A stretch of DNA of 36,601 nt from a virus, in the IMG/VR virus record IMGVR_UViG_3300029954_000046, positions 1 to 36,601 of that record. One strand, 5' to 3'. Positions 1-5,995 of this stretch are shown here, piece after piece; the stretch's first letter is position 1, and each line of letters starts with the position of its first letter. Position numbers and translations under genes: made by a program. The notes under the pieces were generated by a model. That model had not been told where the DNA came from and did no database searches. It was given only the letters and a program-made list of their open reading frames with translations.

Positions 1-192
1 CCTCTGCAAGAATGGAACTGAGTATTCCTGATTGACATCCCTGAGGCTACGGGACTAACGATCAGATCCTGTATTTTTATATACAACAGGGATGGTGACT
101 GGAAAATAGTCAGAAAAAGAGGGGCATTCCTACTTTATCTATTATTGACCTCACCGATACTGATACATGTTTTAGGTTAAACTTCATTCATT
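1..192. other. Non-coding leader of the plus-strand gene pair
   Basis: No gene is seen here. Positions 68-90 form a nested imperfect palindrome: CCTGT at 68-72 faces ACAGG at 86-90, and TGTAT at 70-74 faces ATACA at 81-85, around an AT-rich centre. It could be an operator for the plus-strand pair starting at 193. TTGACA occurs at 32-37 and TTGACC at 145-150, but neither has a convincing -10 hexamer at 16-18 bp. The transcription start therefore cannot be placed. Confidence 0.35.
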
Positions 193-480
193 ATGACGAT
201 ATTCTATGCAACATCCTTAGTGGCAAACGATAGCGAGCTCGAAACTGCCGTCACAGGCAATTTCGATGAGCATGATCGTTACCGCATTCAAAATGGTCGC
301 GGTTGGCTTATTAAATATCCTGGCACAGCTGTTGAATTATCGAATTTTCTAGGCATCACAGGGCAACAAGAAGATCAGCCTGCAGCAGTAAAGTCAGCCA
401 TGGTCCTAGCAGTCACAACATATTATGGACGTGGCCCTACCGATATGTGGGAATGGATTAAGACACGGTTCGACAAATGA
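193..480 (+). CDS. Conserved-looking small protein, first gene of a plus-strand pair
   Basis: This 95-residue protein has no signal peptide or membrane segment. It contains an RIQNGRGWLIKYPGT stretch near residues 31-45 and a C-terminal YYGRGPTDMWEWIKTRF stretch rich in aromatic residues. It looks like a compact soluble protein, and I do not recognise a function. Its stop codon overlaps the next start (ATGA at 477-480), so the two genes are almost certainly co-translated. There is no good Shine-Dalgarno sequence before the ATG at 193. The gene runs opposite to the whole phage late module, so it is either host DNA next to a prophage end or a phage-carried accessory (moron) gene. Confidence 0.7.
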   Translation: MTIFYATSLVANDSELETAVTGNFDEHDRYRIQNGRGWLIKYPGTAVELSNFLGITGQQEDQPAAVKSAMVLAVTTYYGRGPTDMWEWIKTRFDK

Positions 481-971
481 GCCCCAAGTCATCGAAAAAT
501 ACTGCTGCCGCGTCACCTCAAGAGGATTCGGCCCCAGCATCTCTTCCCCAATCGACTCCATCGAGGATTGGTTATGGGCATCCGGAATACAATTTCGTCC
601 AGAGTGTTATGGAGATGCAGAAGTCCATCGGCGACGTAAATGTCAATCTTGAACGAGCCATTGGTCAAGTCAATGCATCTGTCACGTCCATAAAGGTCGC
701 CGTAGATCAGTTGACAAAAACCGTAGACAGCACCAAGGCAAAAGTTGACGAATTGGTCCGCTGGAGGGCCTATATTCTTGGTGCCTGCGCCACAGTTGGG
801 GTAATTTTCGGGCTATTATTGTTAGCTGGCAAGGGCCTATCTGATTATATTTCAATAAAAGCCCCAACTTCATCCTCATCGACAGTTGGTGCGTCCGATA
901 CTCCACCCTCAACTCCAGCGGCAAAGGTGGATGCAAAGTCTACCAACGGCACGTCTGCATCCCCGAGGTAA
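477..971 (+). CDS. Membrane-anchored coiled-coil protein, second gene of the pair
   Basis: The protein has 164 residues. Residues 1-30 are a polar, Ser/Pro-rich tail. About 40-95 form a heptad-like helix (VNVNLERAIGQVNASV, then IKVAVDQLTKTVDSTKAKVDEL), consistent with a coiled coil. About 99-118 (YILGACATVGVIFGLLLLAG) is a single strong transmembrane segment. The C-terminus is Ser/Thr/Pro/Ala-rich and low-complexity. No catalytic motif is visible. It is coupled to the preceding gene by an ATGA overlap, which suggests the two proteins act together, perhaps as a small cytosolic factor and a membrane partner. A superinfection-exclusion or defence role is only an inference. A simple host operon is equally possible. 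Confidence 0.7.
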   Translation: MSPKSSKNTAAASPQEDSAPASLPQSTPSRIGYGHPEYNFVQSVMEMQKSIGDVNVNLERAIGQVNASVTSIKVAVDQLTKTVDSTKAKVDELVRWRAYILGACATVGVIFGLLLLAGKGLSDYISIKAPTSSSSTVGASDTPPSTPAAKVDAKSTNGTSASPR

Positions 972-1250
972 CAAATCTTCCGTTTCGAACGACCATAAAA
1001 TGTGAATTATTTGTTCTGCTTTTAGATTCAATCCTTTCTGGCTTCTGATGCCATCATGTGCAGCACACGATTGTCTTGGCTATACAAAAACCGGCGTAAA
1101 CGGGCTCTAAATTTGATGTGGTAACGACTCAAATGTCAGAAAATTAATGCCCCAGATTCGTTTAATTTTCTTAAATGAAGGCCTGATCCGCCTTGAAAAT
1201 ATAGCTAGCACACTGGAAATTTGGCTATTCACGCTTGCGCTCGACCAACT
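972..1250. other. Gap between plus-strand operon and phage left end, with inverted repeat
   Basis: No gene or tRNA is seen. A perfect 10-bp inverted repeat, AGAAAATTAA at 1138-1147 and TTAATTTTCT at 1162-1171, is separated by 14 bp. It lies where the plus-strand operon and the minus-strand phage genes converge. It could be a weak bidirectional terminator, an operator or part of a junction. The stem is AT-only apart from one G:C pair, so a strong terminator is unlikely. Confidence 0.4.
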
Positions 1251-1531
1251 TCAGCTTGCCACCGGCAATTGCCCCCAGTCCGTCGTATAGTGCGGCGTGA
1301 TATTTTCAATTCGAGCAGCCCATCTGCCCGCTCCAGCGGCAGCATCTTCCATTTTCTGAATCAGCGACTTAATAGCGCCGTCCATTTCTGCTGAAAGTAC
1401 CCGGTCTCCGGTATCGGCAGCATTGCCGCCGCTGGAGCTACCGGCTTCAACTGATCTGGCAGTGCCCTCGCAGATTGCGCAGCTGGCGAGCAGCACAGAT
1501 CTTACGAGAATTGCGAAGAGAACTTTTTCAT
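1251..1531 (-). pseudogene. Decayed duplicate of the Rz/Rz1 spanin cassette
   Basis: Two overlapping frames each resemble the intact spanin pair at 2513-3130. The frame ending at 1251 encodes CAICEGTARSVEAGSSSGG, matching SAICGGIARSANTGSSSGG in the Rz C-terminus. It has no ATG; only a GTG at 1496 is in frame. The frame starting with ATG at 1531 reads MKKFSSQFS and then stops. It resumes after the stop as LPDQLKPVAPAAAMLPIPETG, matching LPDRPTPVAPAAAMAPIPEAG of Rz1. The signal-peptide-like hydrophobic stretch ending LLASC lies in the Rz frame rather than the Rz1 frame, so at least one indel separates the pieces. The best reading is an inactivated second spanin cassette, missing the Rz transmembrane half. 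A short recoded lipoprotein cannot be excluded. Confidence 0.7.
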
Positions 1532-1588
1532 ATTATTGACTTTCGAAATTTTGTGAATTTCGGACTACAGCCATGTCCGATGCGCATG

Positions 1589-1611
1589 AAAAAGCCCCCG
1601 AAGGGGCTCTT
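1589..1611 (-). terminator. Rho-independent terminator after the collar fibre gene
   Basis: On the minus strand, AGCCCC, a TTCG tetraloop and GGGGCT are followed by five T residues (stem arms 1593-1598 and 1603-1608). It lies just past the stop codon at 1625. It probably ends the long late transcript that carries the lysis genes. Confidence 0.9.
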
Positions 1612-1624
1612 AAGCAGATGACGA

Positions 1625-2386
1625 TCAATACTTGATGATTTTCCGCATGCGCACGCCAGCGGCCAGATTGGCCGCACCGCCGGTTGCTGTCGTCCCCCAG
1701 TCACCACTACCTCCGGCCGGCATACCCGCTCCTGGTGCCGTCGCGCTGTACAAATTCTGTCCCCAGTTGTGGGCGTGCGAGATCACCTGGCCGACCGACG
1801 CCGTACCGACATTCGAACCATTCGATTGCAAGGTTGCGTAATCCACAGCGAACCAGGGAAGGCCAAAAGTGGTGCTGCCATCCCCCGCGCCCCAGGTTGT
1901 GCCAATCGCCGCGAATAACGCTGCATAAGTCGTCCGGGAGACATTCGTTTGCGTAGTAGGACAAGCGAGATAACCGGCGGGTACGGTATTGGATGCCCAA
2001 TCGACCACAGTACCAGGCAAGACAGCACTGGCGATTGGCGCAAATTGCGCAGTTGCCTGTCCCAGTTGCATCGCTTGGTTGCTCTGCGTGGCAGCGCCAA
2101 CCTGCTGAGCTCCACCAGCGCAATCAATCAAGACCCAGCACAGCGCGCCGGAATTGAGTAGCGAGCCGACATACGAAACCAATGTCGCGACTCCATTGCT
2201 GACAATTTCGCCTCCTTGCATTTGTTGGCCGCCAAGGCCAAAAATAGGGGCAGCAGCGAGACCATCTGGCGCAAAGGTTGATGCACCTGTATTGGTACTG
2301 GAAACCAGAAATTGTTGCACGACGCCGTTAGTGGTCGGCAATGCCGTCATCGGTACCGGATTGGCAATTGTGTATGCAGTTGTCAT
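1625..2386 (-). CDS. Short tail-collar (receptor-binding) fibre protein
   Basis: This 253-residue protein ends with a phage tail-collar domain. It has AGYLACPTTQTNVSRTTYAAL, then GDGSTTFGLPWF, an SHAH motif and an AANLAAGVRMRKIIKY end. The C-terminal half is clearly paralogous to residues 488-666 of the large fibre at 26646-28646, but without the 65-residue insertion found there. The ATG at 2386 is preceded by a GAGA-type ribosome site; a TTG 45 bp upstream is less likely. The gene sits after the lysis genes instead of with the other fibres. It may be a side fibre, an alternative host-range tip or a baseplate collar protein, probably trimeric and on the virion surface. Confidence 0.75.
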   Translation of the reverse strand: MTTAYTIANPVPMTALPTTNGVVQQFLVSSTNTGASTFAPDGLAAAPIFGLGGQQMQGGEIVSNGVATLVSYVGSLLNSGALCWVLIDCAGGAQQVGAATQSNQAMQLGQATAQFAPIASAVLPGTVVDWASNTVPAGYLACPTTQTNVSRTTYAALFAAIGTTWGAGDGSTTFGLPWFAVDYATLQSNGSNVGTASVGQVISHAHNWGQNLYSATAPGAGMPAGGSGDWGTTATGGAANLAAGVRMRKIIKY

Positions 2387-2512
2387 ATTTTCTCTATTAA
2401 ATTTGATAATGATTTTATTTTTTCCTACCAATTATCTCCGGGTTGGCGAGTCCCTTACAGACATACCTGACTACCCTCCTTCATAAAGGATCTATTTCTA
2501 CTTACCACTAAA

Positions 2513-3130
2513 TCAATGCCCTGGTGCCATCCCATTATTTTGAATGAACGCCTGCGCCGCACGGCCGGTGGCAAGCGCCTCTTCTGTTTTCAGTTTGAGC
2601 GCGTCAATATCTCGTCCAATGTCTTCACGAACCAACCGGCTTCCGGGATCGGTGCCATTGCCGCCGCTGGAGCTACCGGTGTTGGCCGATCTGGCAATGC
2701 CACCACAGATTGCGGAGCCGACGCGCAGGAGCTGAGCAGAAGCAATATCAGCATGGACTTTGGCAATTTCTTCATCATGAACCTTCTGGATATTAATTGA
2801 ATTAATCGATTGTTTGGCAGCCGTAGCGCGGTTGTCTTCACGGCGCAAGTCAATTGCAGCATCGTCCGCCTCAATGCGCGCCGCAGTTTCTTTGTCCCAC
2901 TTGGCTTGCACTGAACTTGCGCCAAGACTTCGCTCATGCAGTCCGAATACCAAGATCAGTGCCGAGCAGATCAAAACTTCCCAACACCAACTTGGCACAA
3001 GCTTGAACATGCCCAGCACAGCGGCAGGGCCGAGCGCCACCAGTACAGCAATACCGACCGCCAACACCGTTGCGCCACCACCAAGCAGCGCCCAGTGCCC
3101 GGATATTAATTTCAAGATTAACGAAATCAT
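2513..3130 (-). CDS. Rz: i-spanin, Rz-like inner-membrane lysis protein
   Basis: The protein has 205 residues. The N-terminus is strongly hydrophobic (about residues 10-40 and 48-66), giving one or two membrane segments where Rz usually has one. A charged helix follows (about 75-130: AKWDKETAARIEADDAAIDLRR and onward), as expected for the periplasmic coiled coil of an i-spanin. The C-terminal third is Gly/Ser-rich. The identification rests on position (last lysis gene, after endolysin and holin candidates) and on the nested Rz1 lipoprotein in another frame. With Rz1 it should fuse inner and outer membranes at the end of lysis. It is longer than the classical Rz of about 150 residues. A decayed copy lies at 1251-1531. 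Confidence 0.8.
   Translation of the reverse strand: MISLILKLISGHWALLGGGATVLAVGIAVLVALGPAAVLGMFKLVPSWCWEVLICSALILVFGLHERSLGASSVQAKWDKETAARIEADDAAIDLRREDNRATAAKQSINSINIQKVHDEEIAKVHADIASAQLLRVGSAICGGIARSANTGSSSGGNGTDPGSRLVREDIGRDIDALKLKTEEALATGRAAQAFIQNNGMAPGH
2590..2775 (-). CDS. Rz1: o-spanin, Rz1-like outer-membrane lipoprotein nested in Rz
   Basis: This 61-residue protein lies wholly inside Rz in another frame. It begins MKKLPKSMLILLLLSSC, a classic lipoprotein signal with lipobox LSSC. A short Pro/Ala-rich mature part follows (LPDRPTPVAPAAAMAPIPEAG), typical of Rz1. An AGAAGG Shine-Dalgarno sequence lies 6 nt before the ATG at 2775; the adjacent ATG at 2778 is spaced too closely. After lipidation and export it should sit in the outer membrane and bind Rz through its C-terminus. 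The fully embedded arrangement is known from lambda-like phages in related form. Confidence 0.85.
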   Translation of the reverse strand: MKKLPKSMLILLLLSSCASAPQSVVALPDRPTPVAPAAAMAPIPEAGWFVKTLDEILTRSN

Positions 3131-3139
3131 CGCGAGCCC

Positions 3140-3349
3140 CTATTTCCCGAATTTGGCAGATAGGCCCAGTCCCGTCAGCAGCGCTGCCGCGCCGATGCCA
3201 TAGGCTTGCATGTCAAACGTCTTGCCGGCGGCAACACTGTAGATTTCCAAGCCAAAGCCAATCATCACGGCCAGAGCTGACCAGAAATAGGCTGGCTCCA
3301 ATGTGACGCCGTCATCGCCAGTGATCAATTCGAACAATTTCTTAAGCAT
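3140..3349 (-). CDS. Putative holin (two membrane segments)
   Basis: The 69-residue protein starts MLKKLFELITGDDG. It has two hydrophobic segments, about residues 20-36 (YFWSALAVMIGFGLEIY) and 44-64 (MQAYGIGAAALLTGLGLSAKF), and ends in a basic FGK. Its size, topology and place between endolysin and Rz fit a class II-like holin. The ATG at 3349 overlaps the endolysin stop as TAATG, so the two are translationally coupled; an ATG 36 bp upstream would lie deep inside the endolysin gene. The upstream membrane protein at 3987-4307 could instead be the holin, with this one as antiholin. Confidence 0.65.
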   Translation of the reverse strand: MLKKLFELITGDDGVTLEPAYFWSALAVMIGFGLEIYSVAAGKTFDMQAYGIGAAALLTGLGLSAKFGK

Positions 3350-3987
3350 TATTTGACTCCCAAAACGGTTTTCGCTTTTACCCAAAGTGCACGACGCTCA
3401 TCCTTACCGGCCATCGCCGGTCCGTTGATTGCTCGCGTGATCGCATCAATATTGCCGAGATCAGCCAGTGCATTGCAGCCATTCGTTTGCCAGAACATGG
3501 CCGCACACGCCGCGCCCCACTCCGGCAACTCAACAGCTTCCGGATGCGCAGCAAAGTCCGGAACATCTGTACCATGCAGCTTGCGTAGCCGATCTCGCGC
3601 ATTGGCATAATTCAGCAGTCCGGTGAGCTGGATCGGCCCCCTGCCACGATAATTCCATCCGTCACCTGACGACTCTGGGCCATTCCCGTTGCGCAGCGCA
3701 TAGACGTGGTTTGCGATTTGCTCAGGTTTTCTGGCATATTGCTGCGCGGTTTCTGCCGTAAACCGCTTCCCAAAGTTATCCAACAGTCCGGCGGCGCTGT
3801 AATTCAAATTTTCCACAACAGCGGAAAGCCCTGCACTTTCATGGCCAATCTGAGCCAAGAATGCTGCCTGTCGTGCAGGCGTATTTATATCAAAATCAAG
3901 CATTGCATCAGTCAACGCATCAGCCCATTTAGTGGAGTCCGCCAACTTGGCTCCTGTGGCGGTAGCAATCTGTGCTGGCGTAAGCAT
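3349..3987 (-). CDS. Endolysin, GH19 chitinase-like muramidase
   Basis: The 212-residue protein has the glycoside hydrolase 19 pattern seen in many phage endolysins: AQIGHESAGL with the presumed catalytic Glu50, and the signature NYRGRGPIQLTG near 112-123. There is no signal peptide, so it needs a holin to reach the peptidoglycan, where it should cut the glycan strand. I place the start at ATG 3987, which overlaps the stop of the preceding gene by one base (TGATG) and has GGGGGGAG just upstream. An in-frame ATG at 4029 would add 14 residues inside the upstream gene. It is the first enzyme of the lysis block, followed by the putative holin and spanins. Confidence 0.9.
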   Translation of the reverse strand: MLTPAQIATATGAKLADSTKWADALTDAMLDFDINTPARQAAFLAQIGHESAGLSAVVENLNYSAAGLLDNFGKRFTAETAQQYARKPEQIANHVYALRNGNGPESSGDGWNYRGRGPIQLTGLLNYANARDRLRKLHGTDVPDFAAHPEAVELPEWGAACAAMFWQTNGCNALADLGNIDAITRAINGPAMAGKDERRALWVKAKTVLGVK

Positions 3988-4307
3988 CACTCCCCCCACT
4001 TCGGTGGCTTCCCATGAAAGATGGCCCAAATAGCGCCACCAAGCAGGACAAATGGATAAATAAATGTCACCAACTTCCTCACATTCCTACCGAGCCAAGA
4101 GAACGCTGCAGCTCCAGTCTTAGCGCCACTGAAGATGGTGACCAACTCTGCTGTTGATGCGATGTTTGCCTTCGTCAGTTCGGTATTCGCAGCCAGGGCC
4201 TCATGCAGCTTAAGAAACTCGTCACGCCCCTCTTGAAATTGAGCGATGGTGAATTCGCGAAACTGTTGCTCCGTCATTACAATGATTTTTTCGTCAATAC
4301 GATCCAT
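3987..4307 (-). CDS. Single-pass membrane protein of the lysis block, possible holin or antiholin
   Basis: The protein has 106 residues. The N-terminal 75 are soluble and helical (MTEQQFREFTIAQFQEGRDEF and onward), with a possible short amphipathic helix. One transmembrane segment lies at about 79-98 (LVTFIYPFVLLGGAIWAIFH), followed by a short tail HGKPPKWGE. Small phage proteins with this layout are common next to endolysins. The start overlaps the stop of the upstream gene (TAATG at 4307) and its own stop overlaps the endolysin start. Position suggests a role in lysis timing, but no specific holin family is recognised. Confidence 0.65.
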   Translation of the reverse strand: MDRIDEKIIVMTEQQFREFTIAQFQEGRDEFLKLHEALAANTELTKANIASTAELVTIFSGAKTGAAAFSWLGRNVRKLVTFIYPFVLLGGAIWAIFHGKPPKWGE

Positions 4308-4942
4308 TACGCGGCCACCTTCCCATGCAATGCTTCCAACTCATCTGGCGAATACACAAAACCTTTTTTGCGTGGGAACGCTTGAAATCCCCAAACGGGA
4401 GCAGAGTTTTCGTGAGCCCCATGCTGGGGACCGCGATGAAACTTTTTATTCAGTGGCAACATGTTCGGCCAGCTATCTACAAAGGTTTCTGGATTTTCGG
4501 GGTCAAATTTCACCCAGTCGAATCCTCTTGCTTTTGAGATCTGAATAATCATCCAGATTAAAGACTGCTCGACTGGATAAAGTTCATCGGTCGGTTGATC
4601 TGTGACCAAGTCAAGTACAGGCAAGTGCGTGATCAGACCGAGGGCAATGCCATGGACCACATGCCAGTCAACACCATCTGACCATGCCCATTCGCAAAAG
4701 ATATGGTGATACTCGATGTCAGTCAGTTGACCGCTAATGCAGCACCGCGTCTCATGCGACTTTTCATCCTTCTTCATATGCCGAAACGTCGATGATTCTG
4801 TACGCGGCGATGGATGATTCGGGTAAAAGACGCTTTCATGGAGAGTGGATTTGAACGCATGCTCTTGCGCTATTCCCTCATCGAAAACTACCAGCTCGAT
4901 ATCATTTTTTTCCATCTTGACCATTTCCTTTTCCACGTTCAT
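4307..4942 (-). CDS. HNH-like protein of unknown role
   Basis: The 211-residue protein contains CCISGQLTDIEYHHIF at about 67-82 and NMLPLNKKFHRGPQHGAHE at about 160-178. The order Cys-Cys, His-His, Asn, His, His resembles an HNH nuclease fold, with a long insertion (85-158) between the two halves. The match is by eye only. Catalytic competence is uncertain because the zinc-binding Cys pairs of classical HNH proteins are incomplete. The start ATG overlaps the stop of the chaperone-extension frame (ATGA); other ATGs lie 18 and 27 bp inside. Many phages carry an HNH protein near terminase, but this one lies between tail chaperone and lysis genes. It could serve in packaging or recombination, or be a degenerate homing enzyme. 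Confidence 0.6.
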   Translation of the reverse strand: MNVEKEMVKMEKNDIELVVFDEGIAQEHAFKSTLHESVFYPNHPSPRTESSTFRHMKKDEKSHETRCCISGQLTDIEYHHIFCEWAWSDGVDWHVVHGIALGLITHLPVLDLVTDQPTDELYPVEQSLIWMIIQISKARGFDWVKFDPENPETFVDSWPNMLPLNKKFHRGPQHGAHENSAPVWGFQAFPRKKGFVYSPDELEALHGKVAA

Positions 4943-5271
4943 CGTCGCGATTTTCCGATTGCATGTAACGACTTAATAACGCCATCCAAGCGTTCGATAA
5001 CAGCAACCTGCAATTTAGTTTCAGCATCCTTTCCTTTTTTCCAATCAGTAAATGCCTTGGAATTGAAGTAGTCGGAGACACTGGAAGGCGTCATTTTTAA
5101 TGCCGCTTCGTAACTTTGATTGCAGTATATGGAGGCCTCAACAGCTAGCTCATTGAGCCTTTCCGAATACTGCTGCCGCGCCCTCGGAAATAAGGGAAGC
5201 AAAGGGAAATCGGGCCGGCGGTAAGTCCGGCCCTCCTTCCAACTTGGTCGATAAGAACACGATTCCCTCAT
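4939..5271 (-). CDS. Extension frame of a probable frameshifted tail-assembly chaperone
   Basis: This open frame overlaps the 3' end of the 257-residue gene at 5150-5923 by about 120 bp. Only the part after the overlap looks protein-like: SERLNELAVEASIY, then SYEAALKMTPSSVSDYF, then a charged helix ending KSRR. The first 40 residues encoded inside the upstream gene look random. The only other internal ATG, at 5094, has no ribosome site. This is the arrangement of lambda G/GT-type tail chaperones, where a minority of ribosomes shift frame to make a longer protein. A +1 or -2 shift is needed here. A fusion through Ala249 would have about 328 residues. Independent initiation at ATG 5271 is less likely but not excluded. 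Confidence 0.6.
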   Translation of the reverse strand: MRESCSYRPSWKEGRTYRRPDFPLLPLFPRARQQYSERLNELAVEASIYCNQSYEAALKMTPSSVSDYFNSKAFTDWKKGKDAETKLQVAVIERLDGVIKSLHAIGKSRR

Positions 5272-5923
5272 CGCTAAACGTCAACGAAAGCAGATGATCC
5301 AACTGAGGAAGTGTGTCGAGGAAGTTGAAAAGCAATGAGATAAAGATGCGATCAGGAAATGCCATGAATATGGCGAGGCGTGCCTCCATCCAGTCGTCAA
5401 ACTCAGAATCACTCACCAGCAACGGTGAGGGCACGCTTTCACTGGGTCGCGACAATGTCGCAGCCATCGCACCAACTCGCCATCCGTTGCGCCCCTTCAG
5501 CTTGATACGATCCCCAAGCATTAACCGCTCAATGGCCTCAGCATCCGCGCCGAGCAACGGGCGCATATTCCAAGTGTCGCCAGCTAAGTCGCAAACGTGA
5601 ACGCTATCTTTCGCATAGTCAGCCCCTTGGCGAATGTAGTCACTGAAGTTTAGGTCACCAACGGAGAAATTCGGATCATCATCGATGTTGGCCAGGTAAT
5701 GTGCCATCACCATGGCGCGCTCCAGAACTGTCCACGCCCTCACGTCAACGATCTGCCCCGTTCTTGGCTGAGGATCAGCAATAACAATCAGCTTCAATGC
5801 TTCGGTTGTACCGGCCTCTTGCTGGGCTGCCGGTAAGTTACATAGTCGAATAGCATCGCCAATACTCATCTCACGCAATTGAGCATTGAGACGACGGGTG
5901 CGAAATGGAGTGAAGGTTTTCAT
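5150..5923 (-). CDS. Probable tail-assembly chaperone, short form
   Basis: The 257-residue soluble protein starts MKTFTPFRTRRLNAQLREMSI. Its C-terminal part (FMAFPDRIFISLLFNFLDTL) is hydrophobic and helical. There is no catalytic motif. It lies after the tail tube and tube-associated genes, and its end overlaps a second open frame that lacks its own start signal. This is the typical layout of a tail-assembly chaperone made in short and frameshifted forms to hold the tape measure protein. The tape measure gene is about 25 kb away, not immediately downstream, which is unusual. A 9-bp inverted repeat (5927-5951) lies just before the ATG, and there is no clear Shine-Dalgarno sequence. Confidence 0.6.
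   Translation of the reverse strand: MKTFTPFRTRRLNAQLREMSIGDAIRLCNLPAAQQEAGTTEALKLIVIADPQPRTGQIVDVRAWTVLERAMVMAHYLANIDDDPNFSVGDLNFSDYIRQGADYAKDSVHVCDLAGDTWNMRPLLGADAEAIERLMLGDRIKLKGRNGWRVGAMAATLSRPSESVPSPLLVSDSEFDDWMEARLAIFMAFPDRIFISLLFNFLDTLPQLDHLLSLTFSDEGIVFLSTKLEGGPDLPPARFPFASLISEGAAAVFGKAQ
5175..5206 (-). other. Candidate +1/-2 frameshift sites
   Basis: Two sites could bring ribosomes from the 257-residue frame into the extension frame. At 5175-5182 the message reads GGCGCGGC, and a tRNA on the in-frame GCG codon (5179-5177) can re-pair perfectly with the GCG two bases upstream, a -2 shift. At 5204-5206, CCC is followed by T, a context that allows a +1 slip. Both +1 and -2 shifts are known in tail-chaperone genes of other phages. 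Which site is used, if any, cannot be told from sequence. Confidence 0.4.
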
Positions 5924-5926
5924 CGA

Positions 5927-5951
5927 TAGGCATCATGAGAATTGATGCCTA
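5927..5951 (-). promoter_or_regulatory. Perfect hairpin directly before the chaperone start codon
   Basis: TAGGCATCA (5927-5935) and TGATGCCTA (5943-5951) are perfect complements around a 7-base loop. In the transcript the hairpin ends 3 bases before the ATG at 5923 and covers the place where a ribosome-binding site should be. It lacks a U tract, so it is not a terminator. It could repress or tune translation or bind a protein. Confidence 0.55.
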
Positions 5952-5987
5952 GATGGTATGAGTCAAGGGCAGCCAGAAACGGCCGCC

Positions 5988-5995
5988 TTTCCGAT
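5988..5995 (-). promoter_or_regulatory. Weak copy of the phage TTTCCGA motif
   Basis: TTTCCGAT (plus-strand reading) lies about 65 bp before the ATG at 5923, in the only gap of this stretch. It shares the core of the 19-bp motif found before the capsid and fibre genes. On its own it is too short to be significant. Confidence 0.25.

Noticed and set aside
68-90. LexA (SOS) box before the plus-strand pair
   Set aside because: CTGT and ACAG halves are present but spaced by 13 instead of 8 bases, so it does not fit the LexA consensus.
1251-1496. Intact 81-residue lipoprotein from GTG 1496
   Set aside because: The frame lacks an N-terminal charged region and a ribosome site, and its sequence matches the interior of Rz. 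A relic is simpler.
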